Source: an uncultured Shewanella sp.
GTDB lineage: Bacteria > Pseudomonadota > Gammaproteobacteria > Enterobacterales > Shewanellaceae
DNA: 34,932 nt
Direction: 5' to 3'
Assembly: GCF_947495455.1 (NCBI RefSeq)
Contig: NZ_CANLZC010000060.1
Coordinates: forward strand, 1 to 34,932
The notes under the pieces were generated by a model. It was not told the origin of the DNA. It did no database searches and saw only the letters and a program-made list of their open reading frames with translations. Position numbers and translations under genes: made by a program. Positions 24,265-31,614 of the stretch are shown here, one piece after another (the stretch's first letter is position 1; each line of letters opens with the position of its first letter).

Positions 24265-25740
24265 ATGAGTAGTAAAGAACAGAAATCTTCACAGTTAAGA
24301 AGTATGATCCCTGAAATGCGACGGGTAAAGCATATTCACTTCGTGGGTATTGGTGGCGCGGGAATGGGAGGAATTGCTGAGGTTTTGGTGAATGAAGGTT
24401 ATCGATTGAGTGGCTCTGATATTGCAAAGAATGCGGTAACAAGTCGGTTAGAGTCTCTGGGGGTAACAGTGCATTTGGGCCATGGGGCTAATCAAGTTGA
24501 AGGCGCCGATGTTGTGGTGGTTTCCACGGCAATCGATAATGAAAACCCTGAAATTATAGCGGCTAAGGCATTGAGGATCCCCATTGTTAGGCGTGCCGAA
24601 ATGCTGGCTGAGTTAATGCGTTATCGCCATGGTGTTGCAGTGGCTGGAACACATGGAAAAACCACAACCACGAGTTTAATTGCCAGTGTTTATGCTCAGG
24701 CTCAGCGTGATCCTACTTTTGTCATTGGAGGGTTACTCAATAGTGCCGGTACCAATGCACGATTAGGCAGTAGTCGTTATTTAATCGCTGAAGCAGATGA
24801 GAGCGATGCGAGCTTTTTACATCTTCAACCTATGGTGAGTGTGATCACTAATATAGAAGCCGATCATATGGACACTTATGACGGAGATGTAGAAAAATTG
24901 AAAAATACATTCGTTGACTTTGTTCATAACTTACCTTTTTACGGTGTGGTTGTGGCGTGTATTGATGATCCTATCGTGCGAGATCTCTTACCTAGGTTCG
25001 GCCGTAAAGTGGTGACTTATGGGTTTAGCGAAGATGCCGATGTGCAGGGGATCAACTTTAGCCAACAAGGTTATCAAAGCCAGTTCACAGTCCGCAGGCA
25101 AGGGTATAATGATGTTTCTTTAAATGTTAATTTACCAGGTCAGCATAATGTCCTTAATGCATTAGCTGCCATCGCCGTTGCGTGTGAAGATGATATAGAA
25201 GATGGTGCCATTGAGAAGGCACTCAATGATTTTCAAGGTATTGGCCGACGTTTTGAACAAGTGGGCGAGTTTGAGACTGACAAGGGCTTGATTAAGTTAG
25301 TCGATGACTATGGTCATCATCCTAGTGAGGTTGCAGCAACGATTAAAGCGGCGAAAATGGGATGGCCAGAAAAAAGAATCGTCATGATCTATCAGCCCCA
25401 TAGATTTAGTCGAACGCGAGATTTGTATGAAGATTTTGTGGATGTTTTGTCACAAGTAGACTGTTTATTATTACTTGATGTTTACAGTGCTGGAGAGGCG
25501 CCTATTGCGGGAGCGGATAGCCGCGCTTTATGTCGCTCAATCCGTCAAAGAGGCCAGCTGGAACCGATCTTTATCTCAGATAAAAACATGTTGGATAGCT
25601 TGTTACCTGAGATATTGAAGGGAGGGGATCTGTTATTGACACAGGGAGCGGGTAATATCGGTGCGATATCTCGTGATTTAGCACAAGCATTATCAGTTTC
25701 GACTCAATCGATGCAGATTCATAATGGATTGCTCGATTGA
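24265..25740 (+). CDS. murC: UDP-MurNAc:L-alanine ligase MurC
   Basis: 491 residues from the ATG at 24265, the E. coli length. The reading frame is open 26 codons further upstream within murG, but starting one base after the murG stop gives the normal N-terminus, with HFVGIGGAGMGGIAEVL beginning near residue 25. P-loop GTHGKTTT (128-135), EADESDASF and the C-terminal DDYGHHPSEV motif are present. Catalyses the first peptide addition to UDP-MurNAc. The next gene is ftsQ; ddlB, usual here in enterobacteria, is absent. Confidence 0.98.
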   Translation: MSSKEQKSSQLRSMIPEMRRVKHIHFVGIGGAGMGGIAEVLVNEGYRLSGSDIAKNAVTSRLESLGVTVHLGHGANQVEGADVVVVSTAIDNENPEIIAAKALRIPIVRRAEMLAELMRYRHGVAVAGTHGKTTTTSLIASVYAQAQRDPTFVIGGLLNSAGTNARLGSSRYLIAEADESDASFLHLQPMVSVITNIEADHMDTYDGDVEKLKNTFVDFVHNLPFYGVVVACIDDPIVRDLLPRFGRKVVTYGFSEDADVQGINFSQQGYQSQFTVRRQGYNDVSLNVNLPGQHNVLNALAAIAVACEDDIEDGAIEKALNDFQGIGRRFEQVGEFETDKGLIKLVDDYGHHPSEVAATIKAAKMGWPEKRIVMIYQPHRFSRTRDLYEDFVDVLSQVDCLLLLDVYSAGEAPIAGADSRALCRSIRQRGQLEPIFISDKNMLDSLLPEILKGGDLLLTQGAGNIGAISRDLAQALSVSTQSMQIHNGLLD

Positions 25741-25770
25741 ATATTGATGGCGCCCTTGTTAAATCGTCCT

Positions 25771-25798
25771 TTGATTCATTCTTAAGGGACTATATAAT
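25771..25798 (+). promoter_or_regulatory. Candidate internal promoter for ftsQAZ
   Basis: TTGATT (25771-25776), 16-base spacer and perfect TATAAT (25793-25798) in the murC-ftsQ gap. It would start transcription near 25805, in keeping with the separate ftsQAZ promoters known in E. coli. Confidence 0.62.
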
Positions 25799-25839
25799 AA
25801 GAGGTTTTATACTTGCACAGTGAAAAAGGATTATTTTCA

Positions 25840-26607
25840 GTGTCGTGGATAAATAAAAGGCAAGCATTGGGTCAATATGTAAAGCAAGTTAATTGGTATT
25901 TCACGTTTGGTGTGTTTTTCCTTTTTGCTGTTTTAGTTGGACTGGGCGTTGCTGCGGTGAAATTAAATACCGTTATTCATGATGCGAGTGCTTTACCTAT
26001 CGAAGCGGTGGCGATTAAAGGTGAGAGGCATTTTACCAGTGATAAGGAGATCCAAATAGCTTTGGAGAATTTAATGCAGCGTAGCTTTTTTTCTGCTGAT
26101 GTGAATCAGGTTCAGGCTGCATTAGAAGCCTTGCCTTGGGTTTACCAGGCTTCAGTGAGGCGAGAATGGCCTGCTAAATTAAAGGTGTATCTGATTGAAC
26201 AACAGGCGGTTGCTCATTGGAATGAAACGGCTTGGTTGAATATTCAAGGTGATGTGTTTGAAGCACCAGCAAACGAGGAAATGAAAATATTACCTCAATT
26301 AGCAGGTCCAAATGATGAAGCTAAAGAGGTACTAGAGGCCTATAGGCAAGTGAGTAAACTGTTAAGTATTAATGGTTTTTCCTTAACTGGTTTAAGCTTG
26401 AATCCAAGACATGCTTGGCATGCTACTTTAGATAATGGCATTAAGTTAGAGCTGGGAAGGGAAGATAAAATGGCAAGAATACAAAGATTTATTAATGTTT
26501 TTCCAAAATTAGCTGAGCAAGTTAAAAAGGTTGCAACTGTTGATTTACGCTACGACACTGGATTGGCCGTAGGTTGGGAAGATGCACATAAGAGAGCCGT
26601 GAATTAA
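25840..26607 (+). CDS. ftsQ: Cell division protein FtsQ (DivIB)
   Basis: 255 residues from the GTG at 25840 (AAGGA about ten bases upstream). A TTG at 25813 is an alternative adding nine residues, but its ribosome site would be cut off from transcripts starting at the nearby TATAAT promoter. A short cytoplasmic tail, one membrane helix (about 22-42), then a POTRA domain opening with AIKGERHFTSDKEI and including LPWVYQASVRREWPAKLKV, then the FtsQ beta domain. FtsQ links early and late divisome parts with FtsB and FtsL. The stop overlaps the ftsA ATG by one base. Confidence 0.95.
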   Translation: MSWINKRQALGQYVKQVNWYFTFGVFFLFAVLVGLGVAAVKLNTVIHDASALPIEAVAIKGERHFTSDKEIQIALENLMQRSFFSADVNQVQAALEALPWVYQASVRREWPAKLKVYLIEQQAVAHWNETAWLNIQGDVFEAPANEEMKILPQLAGPNDEAKEVLEAYRQVSKLLSINGFSLTGLSLNPRHAWHATLDNGIKLELGREDKMARIQRFINVFPKLAEQVKKVATVDLRYDTGLAVGWEDAHKRAVN

Positions 26608-27842
26608 TGACCAAAAATCAAGATAGAAATCTGATCGTTGGATTAGACATAGGGACATCTAAGGTCGCAGTTATTATCGGCGAAGTCTTGCCGGACGGAG
26701 AAATAAGCATTGTGGGGCTCGGAAGTCACGTTTCCAGAGGAATGGATAAGGGGGGAGTGAACGATCTTGATTCTATTGTGCGCAGCGTGCAAAGAGCATT
26801 GGATCAAGCCGAGTTAATGGCTGATTGTCAAGTGTCTTCAGTCTATTTGGGAATTTCAGGTAAGCATATTGAATGTCAGAATGAAAATGGCATGGTGTCC
26901 ATTAATGACGAAGAAGTCACCCAAGATGATGTTGACAATGTGATCCACACGGCGCGTTCAGTCAAAATTCCCACAGAAAGACGTATTTTACATGTGCTGC
27001 CTCAGGAGTACGCTATTGATGTACAAGATGGCATAAGAAGCCCTATCGGCATGTCAGGCATGCGGATGGAAGCCAAGGTGCATATTGTCACTTGTGCCAA
27101 TGATATGGCGAAAAATATCATCAAAAGTGTCGAACGATGTGGATTGAAAGTGGATGATTTAGTTTTTACTGCGATAGCTTCGGCTGATGCGGTATTAACG
27201 GATGATGAAAAAGATTTAGGTGTGTGTTTGGTTGATATGGGTGGTGGAACAACGGATATTGCCATTTACACTAATGGGGCCCTACGTCACTGTGCAGTGG
27301 TTCCTGTTGCAGGAAATCAAGTGACCAATGATATTGCCAAAATATTTAGAACACCTTTGTCTCATGCAGAACAAATTAAAGTTAAACATGCAAGTGCAAG
27401 AAGTTCCATGGTGAGTCGAGAAGACAGCATTGAAGTCCCTTCAGTGGGAGGACGTCCTTCACGCAGTATGTCGAGACATACCTTAGCAGAAGTAGTGGAG
27501 CCGAGATACCAAGAATTGTTTGAATTGGTATTAACACAGTTACGAGACTCAGGCCTTGAAGAACAGGTCGCTGCGGGGATCGTGTTAACAGGAGGGACGG
27601 CATCAATAGAAGGGGCAGTTGACATTGCTGAAGCCACTTTCGGTATGCCGGTGCGAATGGCTCAGCCATTACCGGTGAAAGGCTTACATGAATATGTTGA
27701 TGATCCTATCTATTCAACTGGAGTTGGTTTGTTGCATTATGGCGCACGCCGGATTATCGAACGTCAGTTTGAGCGTCCAGAACGCCAAGGGGTTTCCAGT
27801 TTTTGGGCACGTATCCAAAGCTGGTTTAAAGGTGAATTTTAG
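26607..27842 (+). CDS. ftsA: Cell division protein FtsA
   Basis: 411 residues. Actin-family nucleotide-binding motifs: VGLDIGTSKVAVIIGE at the N-terminus, LVDMGGGTTDIAIY near residue 210 and LTGGTASIEG near 330. The C-terminus ends in an amphipathic helix (FWARIQSWFKGEF), the membrane-targeting sequence. FtsA tethers FtsZ filaments to the inner membrane and recruits the divisome. It begins in TAATG with ftsQ and is followed 31 bases later by ftsZ. Confidence 0.99.
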   Translation: MTKNQDRNLIVGLDIGTSKVAVIIGEVLPDGEISIVGLGSHVSRGMDKGGVNDLDSIVRSVQRALDQAELMADCQVSSVYLGISGKHIECQNENGMVSINDEEVTQDDVDNVIHTARSVKIPTERRILHVLPQEYAIDVQDGIRSPIGMSGMRMEAKVHIVTCANDMAKNIIKSVERCGLKVDDLVFTAIASADAVLTDDEKDLGVCLVDMGGGTTDIAIYTNGALRHCAVVPVAGNQVTNDIAKIFRTPLSHAEQIKVKHASARSSMVSREDSIEVPSVGGRPSRSMSRHTLAEVVEPRYQELFELVLTQLRDSGLEEQVAAGIVLTGGTASIEGAVDIAEATFGMPVRMAQPLPVKGLHEYVDDPIYSTGVGLLHYGARRIIERQFERPERQGVSSFWARIQSWFKGEF

Positions 27843-27873
27843 TTTTTAACGCATGCATAACGGAGAAAAGGCC

Positions 27874-29064
27874 ATGTTTGAGATCATGGACAGTCATACA
27901 GACGAAGCGGTGATTAAGGTCATCGGCGTTGGTGGTGGCGGTGGTAATGCCGTAGAACATATGGTGAAACACAACATCGAGGGTGTTGAGTTTGTTGCAA
28001 CAAATACGGATGCACAAGCATTACGTAAATCGGCTGCAAGTACGACAATCCAATTGGGACGTGATGTCACCAAAGGATTAGGCGCAGGGGCCAACCCTGA
28101 GATTGGGCGTTTAGCGGCCGAAGAAGATAAAGAAAGTATTCGTAACGCAATTAAAGGTTCGGACATGATCTTTATTGCGGCGGGTATGGGTGGCGGTACT
28201 GGAACAGGTGCTGCCCCCGTTGTTGCGGAAGTTGCGCGTGAAGAAGGGATTTTAACGGTTGCTGTAGTGACTAAGCCTTTTCCTTTTGAAGGGAAAAAGC
28301 GCATGAGTTTTGCGGAGCTTGGTATTGAACAACTTGCTAAACATGTTGATTCATTAATTACTATTCCAAATGAAAAGTTACTAAAAGTGTTAGGCCGTGG
28401 TACATCGCTACTGGATGCATTCGCTGCAGCTAATAATGTTCTTTTAGGTGCGGTACAAGGTATTGCGGAGCTTATTACGCGTCCTGGCCTGATTAATGTC
28501 GATTTCGCAGATGTGAAAACTGTCATGTCTGAAATGGGCAATGCGATGATGGGAACAGGGGTTGCAAGTGGAGAAGATAGAGCTGAGGAAGCGGCTGAAG
28601 CAGCAGTAGCGAGTCCTTTACTTGAAGATATTGATTTAGCCGGCGCACGAGGTGTACTCGTCAATATCACTGCGGGTATGGACATGAGCATTGAAGAGTT
28701 TGAGACTGTGGGTAACCATGTTAAGGCTTACGCTTCGGATAATGCGACTGTTGTTGTGGGTGCGGTGATTGATCCTGAAATGAGCGATGAATTACGTGTA
28801 ACGGTTGTTGCTACTGGTATTGGATCAGAAAAAAAACCTGATATTCAACTTGTGACTAAGCCTACACCTCGTACAGAGCCTACAGTGGCCACTGAGCAAC
28901 CTCGTACTGAAAGCTTTGTTGCTGAAGAGATGATAACACCGAATATTCCTCAAGGTAGTGCAGCGCCAGTACCACAACAGCAAGTTGTTGTACCGACACC
29001 TGAGAAGAAAAATGAGTTAGATTATCTCGATATTCCAGCTTTTTTACGTAAACAAGCTGACTAA
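27874..29064 (+). CDS. ftsZ: Cell division GTPase FtsZ
   Basis: 396 residues from the ATG at 27874, preceded by GGAG and AAAAGG; an ATG at 27853 is less likely because FtsZ proteins begin MFE as here. The tubulin signature GGGTGTG is at 106-112. After the GTPase core, a Pro/Thr/Gln-rich linker (about 320-380) leads to the C-terminal peptide LDYLDIPAFLRKQAD that binds FtsA and ZipA. FtsZ polymerises into the Z ring. Last gene of the dcw cluster proper. Confidence 0.99.
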   Translation: MFEIMDSHTDEAVIKVIGVGGGGGNAVEHMVKHNIEGVEFVATNTDAQALRKSAASTTIQLGRDVTKGLGAGANPEIGRLAAEEDKESIRNAIKGSDMIFIAAGMGGGTGTGAAPVVAEVAREEGILTVAVVTKPFPFEGKKRMSFAELGIEQLAKHVDSLITIPNEKLLKVLGRGTSLLDAFAAANNVLLGAVQGIAELITRPGLINVDFADVKTVMSEMGNAMMGTGVASGEDRAEEAAEAAVASPLLEDIDLAGARGVLVNITAGMDMSIEEFETVGNHVKAYASDNATVVVGAVIDPEMSDELRVTVVATGIGSEKKPDIQLVTKPTPRTEPTVATEQPRTESFVAEEMITPNIPQGSAAPVPQQQVVVPTPEKKNELDYLDIPAFLRKQAD

Positions 29065-29137
29065 AAGTGGTAACTTGCTGAAGTTAACTGGAATAAATGC
29101 CCCCTATTAAGGGTGGGATTCTGTGTGTCTACTTATT

Positions 29138-29166
29138 TTGGTTAATGAGTAAAGTTATGCTAGAAT
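29138..29166 (+). promoter_or_regulatory. lpxC promoter
   Basis: TTGGTT (29138-29143), exact 17-base spacer and TAGAAT (29161-29166) with an extended -10 TGC at 29158-29160. Predicted start near 29173 gives a leader of about 73 bases before lpxC. Supports separate control of lpxC from the dcw cluster. Confidence 0.72.
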
Positions 29167-29245
29167 CATTCGCCGAGTCTATTAGGCTCAGTTGGCTATT
29201 TTTGTGTTTTGTGCATGCTTTTGTGGCGAAATGACAGGTATTTAA

Positions 29246-30163
29246 ATGATTTTTCAAAGAACAGTCAAAGAAATGGTAAAAACCACTGGTGTCGGATTAC
29301 ATTCTGGCAACAAGGTCACTTTGATCATCAGGCCTGCCCCGATCAATACAGGGATAGTGCTTGTTCGCACCGATTTAACGCCAGCGGTTGAGATCCCTGC
29401 CATAGCAGATCAGGTTCGTGAAACGACAATGTGCACTGCATTAGTGAATGACGATGGTGTTCGTGTTTCAACCATTGAACATTTATTTGCAGCACTGGCT
29501 GGCCTTGGCGTTGATAATGCCATTATTGAGGTTGATGCACCGGAAATTCCGATTATGGATGGGAGTGCGAGTCCTTTTGTTTTTTTATTGCAATCAGTGG
29601 GAATTGCAGAGCAAAGTGCAGCAAAGAAATATATTAGAATCACTAAACCTATTCGCGTTGAAGATGGTGATAAGTGGGCAGAGCTAAAACCTTTTCAAGG
29701 TTTTAGAGTGAATTTCGCGATTGATTTTAATCACCCTGAAATAGCACGTAGTCAGCAACATGTTACGATGGATTTTTCCTCGGCTGCTTTTATTAAAGAC
29801 ATTAGTCGAGCGAGAACCTTTGGTTTTATGCGTGACATTGAATATTTAAGAGCCAATAATTTAGCACTGGGTGGCAGCATGGAAAATGCCGTTGTGCTAG
29901 ATGAATATCGCGTATTAAACCCAGATGGCCTGCGTTATGATGATGAATTTGTTAAACATAAAATTTTAGATGCATTTGGGGATTTATATGTTGCAGGGCA
30001 CGCCATAGTAGGTGAATTTAGTGCTTATAAAACGGGTCATGCATTAAATAACCAACTTGTTAGAGCTATGCTCGCGCAGCAAGAAGCATGGGAGATAGTG
30101 AGTTTTGAAGAAGCCGATGCTCCTGTTAACTTCACGGTACCTGCAGGCGCAGTTTTTGCCTAA
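29246..30163 (+). CDS. lpxC: UDP-3-O-acyl-GlcNAc deacetylase LpxC
   Basis: 305 residues, the E. coli length. Zinc ligands and catalytic residues sit at the canonical positions: His79 in EHLFAAL, His238 and Asp242 in HKILDAFGD, and His265 in GHALNNQ. Catalyses the committed step of lipid A synthesis in the cytoplasm. It follows ftsZ with its own promoter and ends nine bases from the convergent dciA stop; its terminator lies within dciA. In E. coli LpxC is degraded by FtsH through its C-terminal tail; the tail here ends PAGAVFA. Confidence 0.99.
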   Translation: MIFQRTVKEMVKTTGVGLHSGNKVTLIIRPAPINTGIVLVRTDLTPAVEIPAIADQVRETTMCTALVNDDGVRVSTIEHLFAALAGLGVDNAIIEVDAPEIPIMDGSASPFVFLLQSVGIAEQSAAKKYIRITKPIRVEDGDKWAELKPFQGFRVNFAIDFNHPEIARSQQHVTMDFSSAAFIKDISRARTFGFMRDIEYLRANNLALGGSMENAVVLDEYRVLNPDGLRYDDEFVKHKILDAFGDLYVAGHAIVGEFSAYKTGHALNNQLVRAMLAQQEAWEIVSFEEADAPVNFTVPAGAVFA

Positions 30164-30172
30164 TTATTGAAT

Positions 30173-30625
30173 TTAAGATTGCCTTGAACGGCTGGCTAAT
30201 GCAGCCAGCCGTTTTAGTTTCTGAGCAAGTGAACCATCTGTTTGCTCGGCAATGGCTTCAATATGTGATGCAGCAGTATGACTTATATGCCTATTATTTG
30301 GTGTGACTGGGGAAGTTTGAGTGTGTAACCTTGGGTTGACTTTGACTTCAATCGCAGTAAGCATAGGTAAGATTTCTGCTTGCAATTGTTGTAATATTTG
30401 TATTTTTTGGAAATTAATTCTAGCAGCCCAGGCAGAAGTGCTCGTTTCTATGACGAGAGTGCCTTGACGTAAGTTCGCGACTTTTAATTGTTTTGCAACT
30501 GGGCCTTTAAGTACACATTTTACATGATGATTTAGATGCAATAGGAGTTCTGCTTTCTCAGCTAATTGCGGTAAACCGCTTTGTTGATGGAGCAGTTGGC
30601 TAAGATCCAGAGGGAGCTTTTTCAT
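30173..30625 (-). CDS. dciA: DciA-type DUF721 protein, replicative helicase loader
   Basis: 150 residues from the minus-strand ATG at 30625. The frame stays open to a TTG at 30676, but that would overlap the divergent peptidase gene and gives no family-like N-terminus. The DUF721 core lies around residues 25-95, with LKVANLRQGTLVIET followed by SAWAARINF, the characteristic Trp-containing motif. DciA is the widespread bacterial protein thought to assist loading of the DnaB helicase where E. coli uses the phage-derived DnaC. No clear Shine-Dalgarno is visible. Its 3' coding end contains the lpxC terminator on the other strand. Confidence 0.87.
   Translation of the reverse strand: MKKLPLDLSQLLHQQSGLPQLAEKAELLLHLNHHVKCVLKGPVAKQLKVANLRQGTLVIETSTSAWAARINFQKIQILQQLQAEILPMLTAIEVKVNPRLHTQTSPVTPNNRHISHTAASHIEAIAEQTDGSLAQKLKRLAALASRSRQS
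30187..30217 (+). terminator. lpxC intrinsic terminator inside dciA coding sequence
   Basis: AACGGCTGGCT (30187-30197) and AGCCAGCCGTT (30203-30213) form a perfect 11-bp stem with a 5-base loop, continuing TTTTAGTTT on the plus strand. It starts 24 bases after the lpxC stop and lies wholly within the last codons of dciA. The minus-strand flank has no T tract, so it should act on lpxC transcripts only. Confidence 0.85.
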
Positions 30626-30652
30626 ATGATAATAAAATGGCTTGGTTAGGTT

Positions 30653-31552
30653 ATGAGTGTAACAGTTTTTATTCAAAGTCGAAATGGTGCAAAACGTTGG
30701 CAGCCAGGAAAGCGTTGGTTATTATTACCTGCACTCTTAGTTGCAGCTGGAATTAGTGTTTATAAACATAATGAGCAACAACTTCATCAGCAACAAGTGA
30801 GTGTGGATGGTGAGAAAGCAGCACGGCAAGAACAGCAAAAAGAATTAGTCGAACTCAAAAATGCTACTGCTTCTCAACTATCTATGCTGGCGATGCATGT
30901 CGCTCGTATGCAGGCTAAATTAACTCGCTTAGAAGCATTGGGACAACAAGTTGCGCAGACCAATAAATTGGATGACCAGTTTGATTTTTCTGATGAAGTC
31001 GGTGTAGGTGGGTTAAGTGATATAGGCGCCAATATCGAGATAGAGCAGTTACTTGCTGATATGGACAGTTTAGTTTCTCGTATTAATAAGAATAATGTTC
31101 AGCTTTCTTTACTTGAAACTGTGTCATCGAATCTCCATATAGATAAAGAGCGTTATATTTCAGGTCGACCAATTACTAAAGGTTGGTTATCATCCCATTT
31201 TGGATTTCGAAATGATCCCTTTAATGGGCGAAGAGCTTTTCATAAAGGAATTGATTTTGCCGGTAAGGATGGATCCGAAGTTGTCTCAACCGGTGGTGGT
31301 GTTGTCACATGGGCAGGTCCGCGGTTTGGTTATGGTGAATTAGTCGAGATAGATCATGGTAATGGTTTACGGACTCGATACGGTCATAATAAAACCTTAC
31401 TTGTTCGTGTTGGTGATGTTGTCACGAAAGGCGAGGATATAGCTGTAATGGGGAGTACTGGTCGTTCAACTGGGCCCCATGTGCATTATGAAGTGCTACG
31501 TGATGGAAAACAAATCGACCCCAAAACATTTGTTTATCGCAAAGCGGGTTAA
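30653..31552 (+). CDS. M23-family (LytM) metallopeptidase, membrane-anchored
   Basis: 299 residues. A positively charged start, a hydrophobic segment (about 22-36) as membrane anchor or uncleaved signal, a Gln/Glu-rich coiled coil (about 40-105) and a C-terminal LytM domain. Zinc and catalytic residues are intact: His197-x-x-x-Asp201 in HKGIDFAG, and His276-x-His278 in PHVHYEV. Likely a periplasmic peptidoglycan endopeptidase or an activator; intact ligands favour activity. Divergent from dciA across 27 bases and 62 bases upstream of secA, where E. coli carries secM. The substrate bond is not predictable. Confidence 0.92.
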   Translation: MSVTVFIQSRNGAKRWQPGKRWLLLPALLVAAGISVYKHNEQQLHQQQVSVDGEKAARQEQQKELVELKNATASQLSMLAMHVARMQAKLTRLEALGQQVAQTNKLDDQFDFSDEVGVGGLSDIGANIEIEQLLADMDSLVSRINKNNVQLSLLETVSSNLHIDKERYISGRPITKGWLSSHFGFRNDPFNGRRAFHKGIDFAGKDGSEVVSTGGGVVTWAGPRFGYGELVEIDHGNGLRTRYGHNKTLLVRVGDVVTKGEDIAVMGSTGRSTGPHVHYEVLRDGKQIDPKTFVYRKAG

Positions 31553-31614
31553 TCATATCAATAGGCTTTCAGACTCGCAAAGGGACTTGGCCAACAACAT
31601 AATAAGTGGTTCAG

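Noticed and set aside
27894..28691. 265-codon open frame antisense to ftsZ
   Set aside because: It is the long complementary frame created by ftsZ codon bias; Ser/Pro/Ala-rich without any domain, and ftsZ is certain.
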